Shown here: piece after piece, positions 48,402 to 55,924 of the stretch
Numbering within the stretch: position 1 is the first letter of the stretch
Layout of the letters: every line of letters starts with the position of its first letter
Position numbers and translations under genes: made by a program
Source: an uncultured Ruminococcus sp.
GTDB taxonomy: Bacteria > Bacillota > Clostridia > Oscillospirales > Ruminococcaceae
Direction of reading: 5' to 3'
Length of the DNA: 64,000 nt
NCBI GenBank assembly: GCA_900545345.1
Contig: UQYQ01000005.1
Location: 35,936 to 99,935, forward strand
Notes under the pieces: model-generated
Told to the model about the DNA's origin: nothing
The model's database searches: none
The model's input: the letters and a program-made list of their open reading frames with translations, nothing else

Positions 48402-50834
48402 TTAGGCTTTAACTCTTTTCGAGCTTAGTTTATTACTGTCTTTATATGGCTTAGCAAGCATATAAACTAAGAATGCGACTATCAAAAGTGCAGCAATAAG
48501 TCCTATAATATTCACACTTCCCGTGAACAGGCTTCCTATCTGATAAATGATAAGTGAAACCGCATATGCAAACACACACTGATATGTAATAGCGAAAGCT
48601 GTCCACTTTCCGTTGTTCATTTCACGCTTGATTGCTCCCATAGCGGCAAAGCAAGGTGCACAGAGAAGATTGAAAGCCAAGAATGAGTAGCCTGCAAGTT
48701 TTGTCATACCTTCAAAGTCGAGAACACCGAATACTCCTACTACTTCTTCTTTTGCAACAAGTCCCATGATAGTTGCAACTGTTGCTTTAATATCACCGAA
48801 TCCAAGAGGTGCGAATATCCAAGCAATAGCATTGCCGATTATTCCGAGTATACTGTCTTCAAGCTCCATATCTGCACTGAAGGTGAAATTTCCGTTAACA
48901 ACACCGAAACAAGATCCTGCCCAAATAAGAATTGAAGATACAAGGATTACAGTACCTGCTCTCTTAATAAATGACCATGCACGCTCCCACATTGAGCGAA
49001 GAACATTTGAAACTGTCGGCATATGGTATGCAGGAAGCTCCATTACAAACGGTGCAGGGTCACCTGAAAAGGCTTTTGTTTTCTTGAGTATTATTCCCGA
49101 AATAATTATTGCCGCAATACCTAAGAAATAAGCACTTGGTGCCACCCACCATGTTCCGCCGAATAATGCTGCTGCGATAAGTGCTATTATAGGAAGCTTA
49201 GCTCCGCATGGTATAAATGTTGTAGTCATAATCGTCATGCGGCGGTCTCTTTCGTTTTCAATTGTACGAGAGGCCATAATTCCCGGAACGCCGCACCCTG
49301 TTCCGATAAGCATCGGAATAAATGATTTTCCCGAAAGACCGAAACGGCGGAAAATTCTGTCCATAATAAATGCAATTCTCGCCATATATCCGCATGACTC
49401 TAAAAATGCCAAGAAGATAAACAGCACGATCATCTGAGGTACAAAGCCTAAAACTGCTCCGACGCCTCCGACTATACCGTTAAGAATCAGCCCCTGAAGC
49501 CAGTCAGCACAGTTTACAGCATTTAGTCCGTTTTCAACTAAAACAGGAATACCCGGTACCCACACACCGTAATCCGCAGGGTCAGGAGATTCAAATTCAC
49601 CTTCTTCATCAAGAGGAAGCATGCCAGATATAGCGTACAATCCGTTTTCTTTTTCTTCAAGTTCTTCGCCGTAAGAACCGTATGCCTCTTCAAAAGCACC
49701 GAAGTCTTTGTCTTTAATTGCCGACTGAATTTCGTCGGCACCTGTGATACCGATATCGGCAGCCTTGTTGACAGTAACCGTGACTTCATTTGTGAACACT
49801 TCTTCAGCTGCCCATGTATCTGTTTCTTCTTCATATTTTGAACTGCCTATTCCGAACAAATGCCAGCCGTCTCCGAACAATCCGTCATTTGCCCAGTCAG
49901 TAGCCCATGTTCCCACTGTTGATACCGAAACATAGTAGACTATAAACATAATTACCGCAAAAATAGGAAGTGCAAGCCAGCGGTTTGTTACCACCTTATC
50001 AATTTTATCGGTAGTTGAAAGCTTGGACTTGTTTCTCTTAGTATAGCATTTTCCGATAATTGAAGCAATATATGTATATCTTTCGGATGTTATTATGCTT
50101 TCGCTGTCATCATCCATCTCGTCTTCACAGCTTTTAATATCCTCTTCAATATGAGACAGCGTATAAGCGTCAAGCTTTAACCTTTCGATTACATTTTCAT
50201 CACGCTCAAAAAGCTTTATTGCCAAAAATCTTTGTTTATCTTCGGGAATGTCATGCAATACAGCTTCTTCAATGTGTGCAAGTGTATGTTCTACACATCC
50301 GTCAAAGCTGTGCTGTGCAGTCATTCTTTTACCGCTTTTTGCCGCTTTAACTGCCTTTTCTGCAAGAGTTTTTATACCTTCGCTTTTCAGTGCGGAGATT
50401 TCCGCTACTTCACAGCCCAGTTCTTTTGAAAGCTTATCAGTATCAAGCTTGTCACCGCTTTTTCTCACTATATCCATCATGTTTATTGCGGCAACAACAG
50501 GTATTCCGAGTTCAACAAGCTGAGTAGTGAGGTATAGATTTCTCTCTAAGTTTGAACCGTCTATTATATTTATTATTGCGTCGGGCTTTTCATCTAAAAG
50601 GAAGTTACGGGATACTACTTCTTCCAATGTATATGGTGATAAAGAATATATTCCCGGCAAATCGACAAGAATCACTTCATTATCTTTAGAAGTGTATCCT
50701 TTTATTTTTCCTTCCTTTTTTTCAACGGTAACTCCCGGCCAGTTTCCGACAAATTGATTAGAACCTGTCAATGCATTGAAAAGAGTTGTTTTACCGCTGT
50801 TAGGGTTTCCTGCAAGTGCGATTTTAATACTCAT
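48402..50834 (-). CDS. feoB: Ferrous iron transport protein FeoB
   Basis: An 810-residue FeoB. The N-terminal G domain has GNPNSGKTTLFN (G1, residues 8-19), DLPGIYSL (G3) and NMMD (G4), followed by the guanine-dissociation-inhibitor helical region. The C-terminal half is the polytopic Gate/FeoB_C core (FLESCGYMARIAFIMDRIFRRFGLSGKSFIPMLIGTGCGVPGIMA in sections). It is longer than usual (about 650-770). The excess is a predicted extracytoplasmic insertion of about 120 residues after the first membrane helix (roughly 298-420, Glu/Asp-rich). It takes up Fe2+. The start follows AAGGAGTAATAAACT. An operator palindrome lies 34 bases upstream of its ATG. Confidence 0.96.
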   Translation of the reverse strand: MSIKIALAGNPNSGKTTLFNALTGSNQFVGNWPGVTVEKKEGKIKGYTSKDNEVILVDLPGIYSLSPYTLEEVVSRNFLLDEKPDAIINIIDGSNLERNLYLTTQLVELGIPVVAAINMMDIVRKSGDKLDTDKLSKELGCEVAEISALKSEGIKTLAEKAVKAAKSGKRMTAQHSFDGCVEHTLAHIEEAVLHDIPEDKQRFLAIKLFERDENVIERLKLDAYTLSHIEEDIKSCEDEMDDDSESIITSERYTYIASIIGKCYTKRNKSKLSTTDKIDKVVTNRWLALPIFAVIMFIVYYVSVSTVGTWATDWANDGLFGDGWHLFGIGSSKYEEETDTWAAEEVFTNEVTVTVNKAADIGITGADEIQSAIKDKDFGAFEEAYGSYGEELEEKENGLYAISGMLPLDEEGEFESPDPADYGVWVPGIPVLVENGLNAVNCADWLQGLILNGIVGGVGAVLGFVPQMIVLFIFLAFLESCGYMARIAFIMDRIFRRFGLSGKSFIPMLIGTGCGVPGIMASRTIENERDRRMTIMTTTFIPCGAKLPIIALIAAALFGGTWWVAPSAYFLGIAAIIISGIILKKTKAFSGDPAPFVMELPAYHMPTVSNVLRSMWERAWSFIKRAGTVILVSSILIWAGSCFGVVNGNFTFSADMELEDSILGIIGNAIAWIFAPLGFGDIKATVATIMGLVAKEEVVGVFGVLDFEGMTKLAGYSFLAFNLLCAPCFAAMGAIKREMNNGKWTAFAITYQCVFAYAVSLIIYQIGSLFTGSVNIIGLIAALLIVAFLVYMLAKPYKDSNKLSSKRVKA

Positions 50835-50867
50835 AGTTTATTACTCCTTATAATTATTTTTTACAAT

Positions 50868-50883
50868 GTTAGCAATTGCTAAC
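50868..50883. promoter_or_regulatory. feo operator, internal site (before feoB)
   Basis: GTTAGCAATTGCTAAC is a perfect 16-base palindrome in the 69-base gap between feoA and feoB. It has the half-sites GTTAG-N6-CTAAC shared with three sites upstream of the operon. The shape resembles DtxR/IdeR-family boxes; the protein is inferred. Confidence 0.65.
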
Positions 50884-50903
50884 CTAATTATATAAAAATA
50901 TCG

Positions 50904-51125
50904 TTACTCAATTTCTATCATTTCGGCGTCAGCCTTTCTTAGTGAAAGCTCATATCCCCTTACAGTAATTTCAACCGGGTCTCCCAGAGGAGCAACTTTT
51001 CTTACATGAATATCCACGCCTTTTGTGATACCCATATCCATAATTCTTCGTTTGACTGCACCCTCGCCATTAAGCCGTTTCACCCTGACGGTTTCGCCGA
51101 CTTTTACATTTTTGAGTGTTTTCAT
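50904..51125 (-). CDS. feoA: Ferrous iron transport protein FeoA
   Basis: A 73-residue SH3-like FeoA domain protein (MKTLKNVKVGETVRVKRLNGEGAVKRRIMDMGITKGVDI in outline, then PLGDPVEITVRGYELSLRKADAEMI). The RIMDMGI and RGYELSLR motifs are FeoA signatures. It activates or stabilises FeoB in the membrane. The ATG at 51125 follows AAAGGAGAGATTTTA, so a longer in-frame start is rejected. It lies between a second feoA-like gene, 31 bases upstream, and feoB. Confidence 0.92.
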   Translation of the reverse strand: MKTLKNVKVGETVRVKRLNGEGAVKRRIMDMGITKGVDIHVRKVAPLGDPVEITVRGYELSLRKADAEMIEIE

Positions 51126-51156
51126 TAAAATCTCTCCTTTTATGTTTATCAAAATT

Positions 51157-51372
51157 TTATGCAACTATAATTTTACTGGCCATTTCACGGCTTATTGCAA
51201 CACGGGTATCTTTTATATTTACGATAAGATTTCCGCCGTTATCTGAAACTATTACTACTTCACCGCCTTCGACGAATCCAAGACTTCCCAAAAAACGCCT
51301 AGCATCATCTCTTCCGCTGATTTTTTTAATAGATGCTTTTTTACCGACAGCTGCAAATGTTAAAGGTATCAT
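51157..51372 (-). CDS. FeoA-domain protein, first of two
   Basis: A 71-residue FeoA-like protein with MIPLTFAAVGKKASIKKISGRDD, RFLGSLGFVEGGEVVIVSDNGGNLIVNIKDTRVAISREMASKI. The core LGFVEGGEV and RVAISREMA correspond to the FeoA motifs but are clearly different from the second copy, so the two are not recent duplicates. Tandem FeoA proteins ahead of FeoB are common in Clostridia. It is the first gene of the operon. The start follows AAAGGAAGTCTGGATA and a promoter with overlapping operators. Confidence 0.88.
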   Translation of the reverse strand: MIPLTFAAVGKKASIKKISGRDDARRFLGSLGFVEGGEVVIVSDNGGNLIVNIKDTRVAISREMASKIIVA

Positions 51373-51407
51373 TATCCAGACTTCCTTTTTATATTGATAA
51401 ATTTCAA

Positions 51408-51457
51408 GTTAGAGGTTGCTAACCTGACTGAATAAAAATAAGTTAGCAAAAACTAAC
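51408..51457. promoter_or_regulatory. feo operators in the promoter/leader (two sites)
   Basis: GTTAGAGGTTGCTAAC (51408-51423) and GTTAGCAAAAACTAAC (51442-51457) both have the form GTTAG-N6-CTAAC. The second begins at or just after the expected transcription start, the first lies in the leader, so bound repressor would block initiation or early elongation. Confidence 0.65.
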
Positions 51458-51464
51458 TGAAGTA

Positions 51465-51493
51465 ATAATACATCTTTTACAGTTAGTTGTCAA
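51465..51493 (-). promoter_or_regulatory. Promoter of the feo operon
   Basis: On the minus strand TTGACA (51488-51493), 17 bases, TATTAT (51465-51470). The 366-base gap 51373-51738 otherwise holds operators, AT-rich sequence and the divergent pil promoter. Confidence 0.75.
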
Positions 51494-51530
51494 TAGATTT
51501 TTTAAATTTTGTTGTTTTGAACAAATATGA

Positions 51531-51546
51531 GTTAGCGTTGGATAAC
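51531..51546. promoter_or_regulatory. feo operator, upstream site (imperfect)
   Basis: GTTAGCGTTGGATAAC has one mismatch from GTTAG-N6-CTAAC and lies 38 bases upstream of the feo -35 box. It may be a weaker or auxiliary site. Confidence 0.45.
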
Positions 51547-51671
51547 CTGAGTTGTTGAAAATATAAAAATCAATAACAGATTAATTTTAAAATTTTTTTA
51601 TAATATTATTTTTAATATATATAAAACTTTAATAAACCCACAAATCAAACTATTAAAATAGATAAAAACTA

Positions 51672-51700
51672 TTGAAAAATTACAATATTTATGATAAAAT
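51672..51700 (+). promoter_or_regulatory. Promoter of the type IV pilus locus
   Basis: TTGAAA (51672-51677), 17 bases, TAAAAT (51695-51700), about 39 bases before pilC. Confidence 0.6.
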
Positions 51701-51738
51701 TAATATAACTAAACTAAATTTCAGTAAAGGAGAAAGCT

Positions 51739-52986
51739 ATGCCGGAATATCGCTATAATGCAACAGATATGTCTGGAAAAATCATAAAGGGAAAAGTAAC
51801 TTTTAACAACCCTGATCAGCTTAAAAGAATGATTAGTGACAGGGGGTTAATCCTTGTTGATTTTACAGAAGCTGCTGATAAAGAAAAAACAAAAAGACTT
51901 AAAAGCGGTGAACTTGCTGAATTTTGCAGAGAGCTTAGTTCGATGTTAAGTTCTGGTGTTTCACTGGTGAGAGCTTTAAATATTATTTCAAACAGAGATA
52001 TGAAGCCGAGGCTTAAAAATGCTTTTTCTGAGCTTAATTCTCAGATTAAACGTGGAATTGCACTTTCTGACGCTATGGAGATGCAGGGTCAGAAGTTCCC
52101 TCTGCTGCTGATTAATATGGTTAAGGTGGGTGAAGCAACCGGACGCCTTGACGATACAATGGATAAAATGGCAGCATATTTTGAAAAAGAAAAACGCTTG
52201 AACGGAAGTATCAAAAGTGCTCTTACATATCCGATAATACTTGCGGTTTTAACACTTCTTGTAGTTATAATATTATTTACATTTGTAATCCCTACATTTA
52301 CATCTGTGTTTGATGGAATGGAAATTCCTAAAATTACTGAAATAATGCTTGGTATAAGCAATTTTTTCACACATCATTATTTTATTGTTTTGGGTGTTGT
52401 GCTGGCTTTAGCATCAGTGATATATATACTAAGAAAAAACGAACGGTTCCGTTTCTGGTTTGATAAGAAAAAGCTAAAGTTCCCGAAAATAGGAAAACTG
52501 CTTAAAATAATTTATACAGCAAGGTTTTCAAGAACCTTAGCTTCGCTTTATTCAAGCGGACTTACAATTATTAATTCACTTCAGATTGCAAAAGACACAA
52601 TAGGCAACAGGTATATAACTTCTCAATTTGATGAGGTAATAAAGAGTGTAAGAGCCGGAAATCAGCTTTCAACAACTCTTATGACGGTAGACGGATTTGA
52701 TAAAAAACTTGCACAGACAATTGCAGTCGGTGAAGAAACAGGACAGCTTGATACTTTGCTTGTATCTACTGCCGACTCATTTGACTATGAATCCGAAATG
52801 GCAACCAAACAATTGATTCAGTTTATTGAACCTGTTATGATAGTTATTATGGCGGTTATTGTGTGTGTTGTAATGCTGTCTGTTATGCTTCCTATTTTCG
52901 GAATGTACAGTCAGATTGAACAACAAGGGGAAATGGCGTCAATTATAAAGCTTGATACAGCAAATTTATGGGGTTTTATTATATAG
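51739..52986 (+). CDS. pilC: Type IV pilus inner membrane platform protein PilC (GspF family)
   Basis: A 415-residue GspF/PilC protein. It has an N-terminal cytosolic start MPEYRYNATDMSGKIIKGKV, two T2SSF repeats (EFCRELSSMLSSGVSLVRALNI; FSRTLASLYSSGLTIINSLQI) each followed by a hydrophobic helix, and the KVGEATGRLDDTM / AVGEETGQLDTLL motifs at equivalent places. A C-terminal helix FIEPVMIVIMAVIVCVVMLSVMLPIF ends the core. It anchors the pilus assembly and retraction ATPases. It is the first gene of an uninterrupted pilus run to 61.3 kb. Confidence 0.93.
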   Translation: MPEYRYNATDMSGKIIKGKVTFNNPDQLKRMISDRGLILVDFTEAADKEKTKRLKSGELAEFCRELSSMLSSGVSLVRALNIISNRDMKPRLKNAFSELNSQIKRGIALSDAMEMQGQKFPLLLINMVKVGEATGRLDDTMDKMAAYFEKEKRLNGSIKSALTYPIILAVLTLLVVIILFTFVIPTFTSVFDGMEIPKITEIMLGISNFFTHHYFIVLGVVLALASVIYILRKNERFRFWFDKKKLKFPKIGKLLKIIYTARFSRTLASLYSSGLTIINSLQIAKDTIGNRYITSQFDEVIKSVRAGNQLSTTLMTVDGFDKKLAQTIAVGEETGQLDTLLVSTADSFDYESEMATKQLIQFIEPVMIVIMAVIVCVVMLSVMLPIFGMYSQIEQQGEMASIIKLDTANLWGFII

Positions 52987-53067
52987 GTGTTTATGATTAA
53001 TATCAATTTTGAAATGTGAACTGAGTGGGTTGATTGCTCTTTAATATGCGAAAGGAATTAATTAAAT

Positions 53068-53949
53068 ATGGCTACTTCAATTTATATTTCCAATGAAAGA
53101 ATAGATATTGTACAGGGTTCTGTTAAATCAAAAAAAATTGTTGTTAAGAATGTAATAGACATTCCGATTACCGAAGGTGCAATAATAAACGGTGTTATAA
53201 CAGATGAATTTGAGATAACACAAAAGCTTAAAGAAGCATTTGATAAAAATCCGTCTCTTGATAAGAATATACTGCTTACTGTTGACAGCGGTTCTATTTA
53301 TGTGAAAAAGCTTACTGTTCCGGCACTGAATATAAGAAAACTTAAAGGAATTATAAAGGACAACTTTTCAGAGATAGAAGGGTACGAGGATTTTCTTTAT
53401 GATTTCGCAACTTTAGATATGGGTAATAAAAAAGACGGGGTTTTAGTTTTAGCCTGTGCAGTCGAAAAAGATTTGATAGAAAGCTATTATGAAATTTTTA
53501 AAAAGCTTAATATAAAAATAAAAAAGATAAATATTTCCCATGCGTGTGCAATAAGTCTTATATCAAAAGTCGGAACGCTTCTGAACGATACATTTGTTAT
53601 TTCAATACTTGATAAAAACAATATGAGCAATATTTTATTTGTAAACGGTGTGTACAGTTATTCAAACAGAACCAGACTTGTTGAGCAAAGAGGCAGTGAA
53701 GCATGTGCTTCTGAAATTTTCAGCAATTTATCATCTCTTATTCAATTTAACAAGTCAGAGAAAAACGGAACTGATATTGAAAGTTTTTATTTCTGCGGAA
53801 CTAATGAAAGTGAAAACGGACTTTTTGATACGCTTGCACATGATTTAGAGAGAAATGTTTCTGAATTTAAGACACAGGATAATATAATTTTTCGCGATAA
53901 AAAATCAAGTGCGGCTGAGCACTTTTATGCAATAGGAAATTTGATATAA
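53068..53949 (+). CDS. pilM: PilM-like actin-fold pilus assembly protein
   Basis: A 293-residue cytosolic protein with a PilM-like (type IV pilus assembly, actin/FtsA fold) outline: SIYISNERIDIVQGSVK at the N-terminus, IKKLTVPALNIRKLKGIIKDNFSE, a DISH/HA-like turn before ACAISLI, and a closing AAEHFYAIGNLI. It is shorter and more divergent than proteobacterial PilM. The assignment relies largely on its place directly before PilN- and PilO-like genes. It would link the cytosolic ATPase to the PilN/PilO membrane pair. Start behind AAAGGAATTAATTAAAT. Confidence 0.75.
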   Translation: MATSIYISNERIDIVQGSVKSKKIVVKNVIDIPITEGAIINGVITDEFEITQKLKEAFDKNPSLDKNILLTVDSGSIYVKKLTVPALNIRKLKGIIKDNFSEIEGYEDFLYDFATLDMGNKKDGVLVLACAVEKDLIESYYEIFKKLNIKIKKINISHACAISLISKVGTLLNDTFVISILDKNNMSNILFVNGVYSYSNRTRLVEQRGSEACASEIFSNLSSLIQFNKSEKNGTDIESFYFCGTNESENGLFDTLAHDLERNVSEFKTQDNIIFRDKKSSAAEHFYAIGNLI

Positions 53950-53976
53950 TCTATTTCAAAACTAAAAATAACAAAT

Positions 53977-54013
53977 AGGAGGAAATGCTCTCGTTTAAGA
54001 GTATATATGTATT
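53977..54013 (+). promoter_or_regulatory. Hairpin and mini reading frame between the Shine-Dalgarno site and start of the pilN-like gene
   Basis: AGGAGG (53977-53982), two bases, then ATGCTCT (53985-53991), loop CGTTTA, AGAGTAT (53998-54004): a 7-bp stem with one G-U pair, then nine bases to the ATG at 54014. The hairpin's own ATG opens a ten-residue frame whose TGA overlaps the real start as ATGA, so translational coupling is an alternative to a folded spacer. Confidence 0.6.
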
Positions 54014-54580
54014 ATGAGCTTGAAAAATAAAAGCATAAACCTTGCTGACAGCTTTAATAAAAAAGATGAAAAAGCATTAAAAAGGCAGAAAATGCTGTTG
54101 TTTATCAGTCCTGCAATTTGTTTGGTTATTGTTTTGGCAGGCATTTACGGCAGTATATTGTTAAAAACTAATAATGTTAAAAGTGATACTAAGGCATTAA
54201 AAGGAGATTTGGCTGTTTTAGAGCTTCAGCAGCAAAAGACAAAACAGCTTGAAGAAGAAAACAGAGTGCTTGCAGATGATATGGAAAAGTTGAAATTCGC
54301 TTTGGAAGAAAGGATGATTTTCAACGGAAAAAACACATATTTTGAAAAAAATCTTTTTTCAGATATAAAAAAATGCGGAAATTCCAAACTTAAAATAAGC
54401 GGATGTACTTTTTCAAACGGAATAATGATTCTGACTATGACATCGTCCAGTAATGACCCTTTGAATATATCTGAATTTGTAGGTAAAATGAAAAATCTAA
54501 AGTATTTTGACAAGGTTACATACAGCGGATATACAGGCGGAGAAGAATATACAGTCAGTATAACCTGCATACTTAAATAA
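54014..54580 (+). CDS. pilN: PilN-like pilus assembly protein
   Basis: 188 residues: a cytosolic N-terminal segment (MSLKNKSINLADSFNKKDEKALKRQK) with an INL motif, which in PilN binds PilM, one transmembrane helix (about 28-50), a coiled-coil stretch (residues 60-90) and a small alpha/beta periplasmic-side domain. Topology and gene order (after PilM, before PilO) identify it as PilN-like even though sequence identity to known PilN is low. The strong ribosome site is 31 bases upstream on the far side of a hairpin. Confidence 0.72.
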   Translation: MSLKNKSINLADSFNKKDEKALKRQKMLLFISPAICLVIVLAGIYGSILLKTNNVKSDTKALKGDLAVLELQQQKTKQLEEENRVLADDMEKLKFALEERMIFNGKNTYFEKNLFSDIKKCGNSKLKISGCTFSNGIMILTMTSSSNDPLNISEFVGKMKNLKYFDKVTYSGYTGGEEYTVSITCILK

Positions 54581-54627
54581 ACTGCAATAAAATTTTTTAT
54601 TTTTACGAATGAAAGGAATGAGTTTTA

Positions 54628-55386
54628 ATGAAAGATGTAACTCCTAAGCAGATAGCATTGCTTTATGTTCTTGTTTGTCTGTTAGTGATTATTGTTGCAG
54701 TTAAGTATTTATTATTGCCTGCAAAAGAAAATTATGACAAGGAGCAGCAGAGCTATATGTCAGTTTCTGCTGACTATGAAGAACTTGAAATGCAAAGCAG
54801 CTTTGCATCTGTTTATGAAACAAAGAATAAAGAAATACGGCAAAGTATAAATGAGATGAAAGACAATTTTCAGCCGGTTCTTGATAAAGAAGATATTGAC
54901 AAAGTTATTACAAAATTAATATATAAAAACTCAATGGAAACACAAATGCTCTTTATCAGTGACCCTGTAGATTATGTCCTTAAAAAAGCTGATGTTACTG
55001 ATAATGTTAACAATGCCGGCACTAATGCTCAGACAACTACTACAACCACAACAACTACTGCATTATCAGAAACTTCTGTATCGTCAAACGGCAATCAGCA
55101 AAATAATCAGCCTGCTGAAAACCAGACGCAAAATCAAAATGTTAAGGTTTCGCATGTAAATGTAACTGTAAGCGGAAAATATGTGAACTTTGTTAAGCTG
55201 CTTAATGATATTAAATCGACCAAAGGCATGACAGTATCTGATATCAGTTTTTCAACAGACCAGGGTGTATCACCCATGTCTAATATGATTGTTTCATTAG
55301 ACATTAATGTTTATATGTATGACGATTCCGGTTCTGATACGATTGTTTCAGGTGATATAGCTGAGGAAGCTGTTAAGGAAAAATAA
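54628..55386 (+). CDS. pilO: PilO-like pilus assembly protein
   Basis: 252 residues: a short cytosolic N-terminus, one transmembrane helix (about 11-29, LLYVLVCLLVIIVAVKYLL), a coiled-coil (33-80), then an alpha/beta fold interrupted by a low-complexity linker (about 130-168) with nine or more consecutive threonines and an Asn/Gln-rich part. The fold resumes at VSHVNVTVSGKYVNFVKLLNDI, the typical PilO strand and helix. The linker looks like a flexible extracytoplasmic insertion and is unusual. It pairs with PilN to form the alignment complex. Confidence 0.73.
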   Translation: MKDVTPKQIALLYVLVCLLVIIVAVKYLLLPAKENYDKEQQSYMSVSADYEELEMQSSFASVYETKNKEIRQSINEMKDNFQPVLDKEDIDKVITKLIYKNSMETQMLFISDPVDYVLKKADVTDNVNNAGTNAQTTTTTTTTTALSETSVSSNGNQQNNQPAENQTQNQNVKVSHVNVTVSGKYVNFVKLLNDIKSTKGMTVSDISFSTDQGVSPMSNMIVSLDINVYMYDDSGSDTIVSGDIAEEAVKEK

Positions 55387-55436
55387 TCTTACTGTTAAAC
55401 TGACTGTCAGTTTTTAATAAAAGGAGGCATGTTTGA

Positions 55437-55880
55437 ATGAAAAAGAATCTTAATGGTTCTGCTCTTGTATGGGCAATGATAACGGTATCTATGCTTGTTA
55501 TTGTTGTCGGGGGGATTTTGACTTTAAGCATGGTATACTTTAACAAAAACGCTGAAATGGTAAAGGATACTCAGGCATATTTTAATGCAAGGTCGGGTAT
55601 TGACTTTGTTAAAAATCAGCTTGAATCTAATGACTATGAATTCCGTGACGGATTTTTAACAAAGAAAGACGATGTAATATATAAAGATGATGATGGTGAG
55701 ATTGTATTTATCGCAAAAAATTCAAAGGTATCTGACACTGGCAAATATTTGTATGTTACATCAGAAGGTAAGGATAACGATGAAACGGTAGTATTAACAG
55801 TCAGATTTGTAAAGACGGGAAAAGGAACAGCGGAAGACCCTGAAAAATATGTATTTGACGGTTATATAAATGAAGAATAA
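55437..55880 (+). CDS. PilX-like minor pilin-like protein
   Basis: A 147-residue protein with a pilin-like hydrophobic N-terminal helix (GSALVWAMITVSMLVIVVGGILTLSMVYF) and a small acidic C-terminal domain. The GSALVWAM start resembles PilX/GspK-type minor pilins (GSALV) where the prepilin peptidase site is G|SALV. The Glu at position 5 of normal pilins is missing. The ATG follows AAAGGAGGCATGTTTGA. Its position between PilO and two other prepilin-like genes supports a role at the pilus tip. Confidence 0.7.
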   Translation: MKKNLNGSALVWAMITVSMLVIVVGGILTLSMVYFNKNAEMVKDTQAYFNARSGIDFVKNQLESNDYEFRDGFLTKKDDVIYKDDDGEIVFIAKNSKVSDTGKYLYVTSEGKDNDETVVLTVRFVKTGKGTAEDPEKYVFDGYINEE

Positions 55881-55924
55881 CAGCTTGTAAAATTATAATC
55901 AGCAGGAAGGAGGTTGTCAGAGCA

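Noticed and set aside
55027..55150. Thr-codon run in pilO as a phase-variable microsatellite
   Set aside because: The run uses mixed ACA/ACT/ACC codons without a uniform repeat unit, so slippage-driven switching is unlikely. It reads as a low-complexity linker.
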